A DNA stretch of 64,000 bases, taken from Pagrus major (taxonomy: Eukaryota > Chordata > Actinopteri > Spariformes > Sparidae). Below the pieces are notes generated by a model, which did not search any database, was not told where the DNA came from, and worked only from the letters and a program-made list of their open reading frames with translations. Position numbers and translations under genes: made by a program. This document shows, in pieces, positions 1 to 10,800 of this stretch (its first letter is position 1; each line of letters begins with the position of its first letter). The DNA is taken from NCBI RefSeq assembly GCF_040436345.1, contig NC_133236.1, positions 16,881,466-16,945,465 of the forward strand. Reading direction: 5' to 3'.

Positions 1-316
1 TTCTAACGACTGTATTTTGATTCAAAAATCACAAAGTGGTGTTCCTAAAGAGCTTACATTCAAAAATCCAATTCAAAAATCTCACAGGCTTTTTGTCGAG
101 GGGAACAGAGTGATACTAACTTCCAGGTTAGCCCACAAAATATGTCATCACCACACTGGAAACCTCTTTTTCAAAGCCTATTGTCGGCACTCAGCTTTCT
201 ATATGTGTCACACAACTGTTTTAATGAGCAAAAAAAAAATGGATGAGTTGAATGAATTAAACAGAAATTAACAGAACAGGTAATCAAATTAAAAGTTCTC
301 TTGCAAATTATAAAAT

Positions 317-395
317 AAGATAATCCTTTATTAGTCCCACAGCGGGGATATTTACATTATTACAGCAGCAAAACAACAGAAAAAAGAAAACAAAA
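317..395 (-). repeat. Retroposon 3'-tail fragment
   Basis: The stretch reads as a short dispersed motif (cctttattagtcccacagcg, then an A-rich tail) that I recognise from many teleost genomes as the 3' end of a LINE/SINE-type retroposon. The family name is not certain. It lies just upstream of the CpG-rich mideas leader. The preceding bases (1-316) show no gene or repeat that I can support. Confidence 0.4.
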
Positions 396-399
396 CTTG

Positions 400-1124
400 C
401 ATGATGTTGGGGGGGCTGCTCGGCCTTGACCTCAGTGCCTCTAACATCCTGTCTACGGCCCTGATGTTTAACCACAAGCTTTTTCCGTGTGATGAGCTGA
501 GACTCCGCTCTCCGGGGCGGCCCGTGACAGCAAATCAAACGTACACGGATACAGCTCTGGGAGTGGCCAGACGACCGGATTGGACAACAGGACGTGAGTC
601 GAGCTGTTTTGGGGTGAGGCGGTGCGTTCCGGGGTGCACAACTTTCTGCGTGTTTGCGCAGTTTCGCAGCGTTTCATCCAATGTGGATAAACCGGAACTG
701 AGAGTCTGTGTGACTCGGGGCTTTGCAGGGGCGCTAGTTGAAATCTGCGTTTTATACCCGAGCAGGCCGCTGCACGGCGGAGTTGTCACGCAGTCGCCGT
801 CTCATGTGCGGTTTACTCGTTGATGCGGGGAGAAAGTTGTGGACATGTTTTCCTGAAGCGCACGGCTTCACGGATACACACCGTGCAGCGCTGCTGAACT
901 TCAGCGTTAAACCGAGCCTCTCCGGACTTTGGATTATGTTCTGCTGGGACCGTAAACTCGTCTGTTCGCCATATTGCGCGCTGTGAAACTCGAGGGAAAG
1001 TTGTCAAGAGTTATGACATTTGCTGCGCACAATCCCTTCATGGAGCTGCATGCAGTCGACTTTGATCGAAACCAAAGTGACTCCATGGAGCTGGCCATGG
1101 AGAGCTCCGCGCACCACTGATAAG
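400..1124 (+). promoter_or_regulatory. mideas: Probable mideas promoter and first non-coding exon
   Basis: Base composition shifts from AT-rich flank to GC- and CpG-rich sequence from about 400 to 1010, which is typical of a housekeeping vertebrate promoter without a TATA box. The tract ends in a good splice donor (AAG|GTACAT, last exon base 1124). A matching acceptor after a pyrimidine tract (tctctcacaag, exon from 1585) precedes the exon with the mideas start codon. I therefore infer a non-coding first exon ending at 1124 and a 5' UTR intron of about 460 bp. The transcription start cannot be fixed from sequence alone. Confidence 0.5.
1040..1120 (+). other. Upstream ORF (26 codons) in the mideas leader
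   Basis: An ATG at 1040 opens a 26-codon frame that starts MELHAVDFD and ends SSAHH. It stops at TGA followed at once by TAA, only four bases before the putative leader donor at 1124. Two more in-frame ATGs lie inside it. If the leader exon is real, ribosomes would meet this frame before the main start at 1856, which would normally reduce translation of the main protein. Whether the peptide is conserved is not known. Confidence 0.35.
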
Positions 1125-1855
1125 GTACATACTTGTGTTTTTACTAACTCTTACTAATCCGCTATGTTACCCAACGGCACTCGGCTCCTCTGGCGCTTCC
1201 TCGTTGCTGGTTTTTAACATAACATCAGTGGCTATCGCTCGGCTGATTGCACGAGTCCCTTCGTTTCCTGTATTTCTTGTTGTGCCAAATGGCAGCTGCC
1301 CTGCAGGCGCCTCCTTGTTGCTGCCGCTTTCCAAAACTTCTCCGGCTCTCTGCCGTCCTCTCTGCACGCACCTGGACGTGATTATCGAAACATAGGTTAA
1401 CCTCAGCAGCCTCGCTGTCTGTCTGACTGACTGATTTTCAGCTGTACTCACTGGGCTGTTTTGCTTGCGTAGGCCTCGATTTCCTCTTTGCTGCACACGA
1501 GTTGAAAGACGACTCAAAACTTTTTGTATGCTTGTGCTATTTGAGAGAAAAACACAGTGTCTAACCCCTCCTTTCTCTCACAAGGTCCGGCACCATAAAG
1601 TGGATGAGAAGAATGGACAGCAAGCCTCAGATTTGATTCTGGAAGGAGGGTTGCATGCTCCCCACCCTGCACTTTCCTCTGGGATTTATATTTCCTCCCA
1701 AATACCTCCTGTATACAGATTTAAACAAAGAATTGCTCAGCCGCAGGCAGTGAAAGCACACTACAGGGGCAATAACTGAGCGGTTTGCACGCTCGGAGAT
1801 CAAGATTGAGAGCTCTGACTCCAATACTTTCCTACCTTTTTTTTATAATATTACT

Positions 1856-4800
1856 ATGAGTCTTCCTCCTCAAGTTAATACTGACAAGAGCGGCAAGCAT
1901 CGGGCTGCAGCCATGAAAGAGCCTGTGCAGCAGGACGTTTATTATGGCATCGGACCTCCGGCTTCAGAGTCGAGCCACAGTGACTCTGCTAGCGTCTCCG
2001 GTGTTTACAACCCAGAGAAGGGGCCCCAAAGTCTACCGCACTATCCACAGGCTGCTCCTGTAAAGTGGATGCACCAGGACTCCGTACAGGCCCCCGGCTG
2101 GTCTCAGGAGGCTCCTGTGCCAGCCTGGGGGCAGAACTTTGGCCCCTACATGAGCGGAGTGAACGTCAGGGGTCAGATGGCGTTCCACAAAGGAGTCCAC
2201 GAGGGCGTAGCTCTGCCGATGGGGGGAGAGAATCAGCTGCCAGGAGCCCCCGTCGAGGCTTACAGAGATGCCACCCAGGGTCAAGTTCAGGGGAGGGGGC
2301 TCGAGTGGGAGCAGCACGCTGTGGCCGCGATGCACCAGGCTCAGCTGCAGGCCTATCAGCACGCCCACAAAGGTGTGGAGCACCAAGGGCAGCCCCACGG
2401 GCCTTCTCACACTCTGCAGCCGCCCATGTTGCAACCCTTCCAGGCAACATTTCGGCCCAGCAAGCAGCAGTTTTCATCCGGATATTACCCAGTTTTTCCG
2501 GGCAACAAGGGAGTGGCGAGCCTGCCATACGGCGAGCAGCCTAAAACTCAACAACAGCTGCTCCACCAGATGCAGCAGCAACAAATGCATCACCATCACC
2601 AGCAGCAGCAACAGCAGCAGCAACAGCAGCTGCATCAGCAGCATCAACTTCAGTTGCAGCAGCAGCAGCAACATTTACAGCAACAGCAGCAGCAGCAACA
2701 AATCCAACATCATCAAATGCAACAGCAACAAATGCAGCAAATGCAGCAACAGTATCACCAGCAGCAGCTACAGGAGCGTCAACAGCAAATTCAGCAAATG
2801 CAACAACAGCAGCAGCAACTGCAGCAACAAAACGTGCCGCAGCAAGAAACAACGCAACTACAGGTGCAACCAAAACAGCAACAAACCCAAAACTTTGTGA
2901 CCTATCAGTCTCCTGAGCCTCGTCCGCCCGACACTGTGCCTAAAAAGGAAGACTTCCAGTCAGTGGAGCCGCAGCAGGAACCAGACGCTCAAACCGATGT
3001 GTCACCAATTACCAACCCAGATCCTGAAAAGGTTGCCACAAATCCTGCAGAGCCTTCTGATTCACCTTTGGACACGCCAACGGCCGCACCTCGCCGCTCG
3101 CGTCGCCTTTCCAGAGACGGACAGTCCCCGCTGGGTCCCCCTTCGACAAACGTGTGGTCCCAAGCGTCCAAAGAGCCTCCACCGTCCCAGAATGGATTAG
3201 CAGGCGTCCGGGCGGTGAAAGGAGGGGAAAGCCAAGCGCCGACAGGAGGGGTCATCCAGATCACCAGTAGGAGAAGGAGGGCGTCGAAGGAGATCAACCT
3301 GGAGACTCTGGCCCAGCAGGCGTCAAAAATGGAGCCCGCTAAAATGGTCAGGGTTAAAACGAATCACTTTCTTGTTTACATAAGCCAATTTTACAATTTA
3401 AACACTTGCTTTAGGCCCAGGCTACTTGAGTAAGAAGGGCAGGATCAGCTAATTTGTGCACGTAAGAGCAAATTCTCTGATTTGGCAAAGTTGACAAGCA
3501 GCTGTACAAAGAGGAAGAACCCTGTTTCTATGCAGCACTTCCCTTTGGTTTACAAAACTCTCTCCTTAGGTCTGTTTACTTGATTTCTCCAGCTGTCACA
3601 GTCCTCGCTATGGCAGGCTGTTTTACGAGCGTGCACAGTCATGCTATATAGTACATTTTAATGCAGCAGACTTACGATTCCTCCTTTTTGGATTTGAAAT
3701 TTTGCTCTCGTTTTATCGCCTTTACAAAGGTGATACTCTTAACCTTGTTATTCAGGATTTATACTGTTTACATTTTAGTGGCACACCCACTGCAACTGAC
3801 TTCTTTATTTACTTTTAAGCACCTTCGTTAAACAGACGAGCACAAAAACAAGATAAATTCAGTTTTTCTTAGCACAGGGACGCTTAGCGCGCTGCCCTCG
3901 GGGGGGTTTATCAGGCTCGTCATAGGTTTTTGTGCAGAGCGGGCATGCTGGATGCACAGTTGGAGCAGCTGCATGTCTGCACACCTCCACATTCCTCAGG
4001 CTCTTTCCCAGTCATTCAGCAGAGCCAGGGAGGGGCCGAGCTGTCAACCTGAGCAGCTACGCTCCCTAACGCACACCAAACAGGTTTAATATTGCTGTTC
4101 ACAACTCAGAGCTGTCGCATTGTGTTCAACAAGCAGCACTTCTCTGTGTAAGGACGTGACATTCAAACCGCCGTCCTCAGCTTTGTTTGAAGTTTAATCA
4201 TAAAACTGATTTATACGTTTCTCCGCCACTGACTACAAATATTATCAGCTCGACCAGAAATACCAGGGAGTTGTGTTCACTCCTACGGAAATATGTGGTT
4301 ATAAAATAACTGTGCTCATTTATATAAAAGAAAATGTTGTAATTCTTCTGTTACATTTGTCAGAGGCACCGCTGCAGATTTCCTTTTTTTTTTTTTAACC
4401 TGTAGGACATAAAATCAATCAACATTTTGCATGGTGAATGCATCTTTAAAGTAAAGTAGCCATTAATTAGCTATTTGTTCTCAGTTGTGTCATTTAGAGC
4501 CCAAACAAACAGTCAATTAATCGATTAAATCATCTACAAAAATAAAGGTCAACAATTTTGATAATAGATGTATTGTTTGAGCTCGGTATCGTTAAATTTT
4601 TTGACACGGATACCTCGACTTCGATAATGGTTCCTGAACGATACCAGTTTAATGAAATCCATTTTAACAAAAGATCACATTACACATACACGTGGTGAGC
4701 TCGAGGCAGCCAGCTCCATTACATCTTGGCCAAACAAGCATGCTGCATTCTTATTGGCTCACTGAAAAGTACATAAAAGTATCAAAGTTCGATACCCAGC

Positions 4801-7800
4801 GCTACGTTTGAGTTGATCAATCATCAAAAAATTGTTCTGAATTCAAACATCTTAAATGTGTATTTGCTGGTCTTCTCTGTTTTTATCTGATTATATATTC
4901 AAAGACATTGGGTAATAAGACAATTGAAGATTGATTAATTGAAAATATATTAAATATATTCATATATAGTCAGGGCTCCAGACTAAATTTTCAAACTGGT
5001 TACACTGGTGCGCTTAACTTTTCATTTTGGAGCACCAGCACATAATTTAGGTGCATACAATAATACATTTTCTAACACATTATCTAACTGATTGGTGCAA
5101 ATACGTGTTTTCCTTCACTTAAATTACAAGCAACAAGAAATTGCAGCGACCTCGGTTTCTTAAAAAACAAACTGCTAAATTTCAGGCGAACTGGTGCGAC
5201 CAATGAAAATGTTGAGTTGCACTTGAAAGATTACTGCGTGCGTGTGCAGCAAAAATAGTTGCACCCTGGAGTAAAAATTTGCAGCACTAACATAATGCAT
5301 TATGAATTATATATATACATTTTCTTTCAGGAAGGAAATTAGTGTTGCAGTTGATCTTCTGTTTTTATATCTCATTCCCTTCTCTGTTTTCCCTGCTATT
5401 CTCTCTGTTACTTTCTCTTTTCCATCTCTCCTCATCTTCCCGCCTCTTTGCTTTTCTGCCTCAACAGGAAGACGGTCCTTCAGGCAGACAGGCCACCATG
5501 GTGCCTCTGGTTATCCCTGTATCTGTGCCGGTGCACCGGAATCAAACAGATCCTCAGGGCAGTGGCTGGACTCATGGACGACTCGGCCTGGCTGAGCGAC
5601 CTGCAGGACAGCCCGATCGCAAACCCTCTGTCATAGTGGCTCGTCGGCGGTCGCTCCGAAACTCCATGACGGAGAGTTTTGGCCAGGTTAGTAGTGTAAG
5701 GAGATGAGGTTTGAATGCCAAAGATTAAGGATAGTCTGAATTCACTCCAGCCTCTTATACGTCAGTGTTGCCTACAGTGGTAGAAAAAGTATTCAGAGTT
5801 CTCGCTGAAGTCAAAGGTGCAATTTAACAATTCAAAAAATAAACCAAGTTAAAAGTCCTGTATTCAAAAAGTATGAAAGTATTACTAGCAAAAGTAGGAG
5901 TCATAATCAAGCAGTAGAATGGCCCCTGGGTGATATATTACATTATTGTATTATTATTACTGATTCATGTTGAGCTATTTGTCTCATAGCTCAACATGAA
6001 GCCACAGTCAGCAGCCAGTTAGCTTACATTAGCATAAAGAGCTAGCAGTTTGCCTGACTCTGTCTAAAGGTAACAAAAAGACATTAATGTCTTACCAAGT
6101 AACACTTTAATGTCTTGTTAGTTTAATTATTATGGTTGCTTTTAGCCTGGCGCTAACCTTTGAACAGAGCCAGGCTAACTGTTGCTAACACCTAACCCAT
6201 TCTCAAAACTGAGGGCATCATATCACTAGAGTAATCGCTAAGTGCTGCTAAGTTCAGCAGCTGTTAGCCAATTAGCTCAGTTAGCTGTTCAGCTGGCAGT
6301 CTGGACTGGGAGTTCGGAGGACCAGAGGAGTATTGGTGTTTATACGCTAGCACAGGAGCTTTGGACTGGGACAAGCAGCGCTAGCTTGTTAGCATGCTAC
6401 CTTTTTCAACACAATTTACTGGCCTACAACATTCTTTTGATAACTATAGCACATTTTTTAAATATTGTTTCAACTAAAATTCTTGCACCTTTTTTAAAGC
6501 ACAGTTCTTGAGTAATTGCACTAAGTTACATTTCACAATGAAGCGTGAATGAGTCAGGGTTGTAAATGTTTATTACTTAACTACCTCAAGACGCTCTCGG
6601 AAGTTCTCATGAGTACAAAAACACTTTAAAAGAATCCAACCTTCGAGTTTTTACCTGTAAAAACATCCCATGTCTGTGCCGTGGTTTAGATAACGTGACT
6701 CACTCACTCTCCAAAAACCTGAACTACATGAACAGCTGTTTTCACCTGGGTGTGTAGGTTCACAGTGCAGCCTGATTCAGCAAGTGCACAATGCATGACT
6801 TATGTCATGGTTATTAAATGTACAAGGAACTTCTAACTGGTTATTATGAAACAGTCTCAGTTTAGTACTCATGCCTCTATATGACCTACATAAGCACTGT
6901 TTGCGACAGATGTGTTTACTGCTGATAACATCAGTTGCAGTGTAATACTACAGCTCATGCTTGCTAAGCGGCTGCTGTGTTAGAAATACACTGGAAGAGC
7001 AAGTTCTTGAACTGCCTCTACATGCTTTGCATGGAGCAAAGACTTTTCCACTAGGGCTGGGCAAAAAAACGATATTATATCGTTATCATGATGTGAGACT
7101 ATATCTTGTTAGATTTTGGATGTTGTTATATCGTGACATGGCATAAGTGTTGTGTTTTCCTGGTTTTAAAGGTACAATATGTAAGAATTTACATACGTCT
7201 GCGTATTGTGTTGCAAAGATCTACTTTGATCTACTGAAGTTGGCACCATTCTGAGCTCCCAGTCAGGATCGCTAGCTGCATGGCTGCACTGAGCTAACTA
7301 TCTAATGGCAGATACAGTTAGCAATTGTTCGCTGTTACCCTGGTGATATGCTGCCACCTATTTGTTTGTTGGCTAAATTACATTTGACATGGTGCGACCC
7401 CCATGATTACACCCCCTTTCCTTTTAAACTTTATGTAAGAAAGGGGAATTCCTCCCTCCAGGGCGCCTGAAATTGGTTTAAATATTTTTAATTTTCTCCA
7501 TATCTCTGTCCATCTCTCACTCACTGAGGAGGATGAGGCATAAAAAATGAAAAATTGTCATATATTGGGAGAAATATAGGAGACATGTGACCCCGGGAGG
7601 AAAACAGGAGTCTCCCAGGAGGGTTGGCAAGTAATGCCCAGAATATTGAAAACTGAATTGCTGTCAAAAAATGCAGAAATAACCTTTGAATGATCAGACA
7701 GACGGGGTTTGTGCAAAGTCTTGAAAGTCCGGACTTGCTTAATTTTAACGGTCATGTTTTCAATGTTAGGAATGAGCTTGAATTTGAATGGACTGCTTTA

Positions 7801-10800
7801 GAAATGATTTGATCCATGATCCATGAGACTGATGTCAAAGAACACAAATTAAATGTCTGATCAAACTCCTCAATCCTTTGTCTATCCAGGACGGGGAAAG
7901 CGATCCAGGACTGGACGAAGATGGAAAATCCAAATTCAAGCGCCGACCTCGCCCCGAGCCTCTCATCATCCCGCCGCACAAACCATCCACCTTCATCCCT
8001 CCATCCCTCTACTCCAGCATCTCCTCCTACCAGAGCAACCTGCGCTCTCCAGTGCGCCTGCCGGACAACCCCACCCTCCTGCCCCCGTACACGCCTCCAC
8101 CCATCCTGTCTCCTGTGCGAGAAGGCTCGGGACTCTACTTCTCCACCATCCTCACCAACATTGCAGGCAACCAAATCCTGCCGCCGCCACCACTGCCGCC
8201 GCCGCCTACACCCAAATCCACGACGCGTAGCCTGTTGCGGTCCAGTACGTCTTAGTTGTTGTGCTTGCCTTGACAATTTTTACTAATGAGGCCTGATAGT
8301 CTCTAAAAACAATATTTATTTTGTATTTGCAGCGAGTTCAGATATCACTCCTCCTGTTCTGCCCTTGTGCGCCGATGCCACACCTGTTAGCCTCGAACCG
8401 TAAGTAAACAGGCCTCTCAGGTTATCAGAAATGTACTTGCATCACCATAACTCACTGTGTTTTTTTACTTGTCCAGGCGTATCAATATCGGGCTGAAGTA
8501 CCAGGCAGAAATTCCAGAGTTACAAGAACAACTTTCCTCCCAGGTCGACCAGCACAAGGCTGACCTGGTTTGGCTCCCTGTGGATGACTCCAACCTCAAA
8601 CATCAAGAGAGGAGTTAGTATCTCACCGTCACTTGTTGTTCTTTTCTTTGTGAGAGCTTTTTTGTCACCATCTCCTCCCCACTAATTCTGTCAAACCTTT
8701 GTACTTTTTTTAGTGGAGGATTTGATGCACATGGCTTGTTCCAGTGTGCTCAGAGGTGGAGGGACCAACCAAGAGCTGGTTTTACACTGTTTACACGAAT
8801 GTGGAGGTGATTTCCTTGTGAGTATAGTGACTCATAATGACTCACGCAACCTACTGTAATTCAGTTTGCAGGATAACTTTTTAAAGGAGACATATTCTGC
8901 TCATTTTCAGGTTCATAATTTTATTAAACGTATCAGTTTTCTCAGTGTTCCCAGTTCCCCTCTGTCTGAGACGCCTTGTTTTAGCTCCTGTCTCTTTAAG
9001 GCCCCCCTCCCAAATACCCAGTCTCCTCTGATTGGTCAGCTCACACACGCCTGAGCCAGCACTGCTCACTGTGTCTTGGGTCGACTCTGTTGTGTTTTCA
9101 GCTTCCAGTTAGCTTCACTTCTACTATGAATATTGGCATAAATTATGCACATGTACGACATGGTGATGTAGCGTGATGTCACAAAGTCATGGCGTTGAAG
9201 GTGGAGCTACTGACGAGGCGTCTCAGGCACTTCGGGAGCAGTGTTTTCTGTGGGAGAGAGGAGCTTCTGTTGGCGTGGACTTTGACCTTTTTAATTTTCA
9301 ATATCTTTCACATGCACAAGAACTGATATAAAACACTGAAATGAAAATGCCTCCCTTAATCAAATCGCTGAAAGCACATTTAGTCAAAATCTTAAATATT
9401 CTTGAGTAGCATGCATTTTAAAAATATTTCTTGATTTTAACTTTGAATTGGTAGTTGTTACTGTTGTGTTTCACAGTTAAAGCACTCAAATTAAGAAGAC
9501 TGTAATTAATCGTGTTCATTTTTTAGGAAACGCTGGGACGTTTGATGCATCAGGACCCGGTTTTCCCGAAAGGCCATCAACTGGCAAATTATCACTACTC
9601 AGGTGGGTATTGACATTAAGAGGAAAATAAAACCTGCCCCCATCTCTTCATCTTCCTCTTTCTACCGTCTTTGCTTTAATTCTCTTTTGTGAGCACCAGA
9701 CACATTTTTACTACATCTGATTTACTCACAGGCTCCGACTGCTGGACCCCAGAAGAGAAGCGCTACTTCAATAAGGGGATCTCTGCCTACAGGAAGGACT
9801 TCTTTATGGTGCAGAAACTGGTATGCTCGTTAATTTTACTAAATATGAAGAAAACGTGCATTTGATTTGAATTTAATGTGCTCTGTGTAGCATTTCATTG
9901 CAAATACATCGTTAACACATTAACTGTGAAGCATTAAGTTACACTATGAAGCTAGATTCAGATGTAATAGAAAATGTCCTCTTGCAAACAGGACAAGAGT
10001 ACTATTTATCACATACACCTAAGCCTTCCCAGCAAAAACTGATCAGATGGTGATGTCGTGTACAAGGCCAAAAAATGGTCCCCTGTCCGAGGCCATTAGT
10101 TCAGTGTGGTTAGCGGTGGACGCCTAGATGGTGTCGTTTCCATGACCAGTAACTCCGGTCAGACACTCTCTTAGAAATTAGGGAATTTTCATCATATTGC
10201 AATGAAAAGAGCAAATGTCCTTTTGTTTTTTGTTAAAGATATAATATGTAGGAATTCTTTATTAAGATGTCCAACAACAACTACGGTTTTTGTTATATAT
10301 TTTGTTGATTTGTGTACTTATATTATCCCAAATGTTCCACAAGTTTACTCAAGGTAACGGTGCGTTTCATAAAGTCGTCGATGCTACTTCTAGGATTGGA
10401 AAGTCGGCGAACGAGACAACACTTCAGGTGAATAAAACTTCCAAAGTTGTTAAAAGTGAAGCAGTCACCATCACAGTAACGTGACATAAACACAGACAGC
10501 GGACTAATCCCAAAAGTTAAAAAGTAATCTCTGACCTCTCCTCCCGTCAGTAAGCGGCTCCGGATCAGAGCAGAATCCGATATGACTGTTTATTCCTCAG
10601 GTCTGGTTTAGCCCACTGACACTCGCCAACTCTAAGCTGCAAATGTTTTGTGTTTTGTTTTGTTAGAGAGCCCCCTAGTGGCAGAAATTACATTTTGCAT
10701 GTTTAACACACTGGACCTACGGTTCACATGGTTGTGACGTCCACTCCATGTACAAAGATGGCGTCCATTTTTTAATATACGAAACACATTTATGCCTTTT

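Larger units (their letters stand above)
3353..5467 (+). other. mideas intron 1 with remnants of dispersed elements
   Basis: No coding exon is visible between the exon 1 donor and the exon 2 acceptor at 5466-5467. The intron holds two decayed foldback-type segments, listed separately (4580-4804 and 4974-5276). The rest is unremarkable AT-rich sequence with a short poly-T at 4384. Confidence 0.6.

Noticed and set aside
2065..2900. Several long frames overlapping mideas exon 1 (poly-Ser, poly-Ala, poly-Leu)
   Set aside because: All are alternative-frame readings of GC-rich and CAG-repeat coding DNA; the real frame is fixed by MIDEAS motifs.
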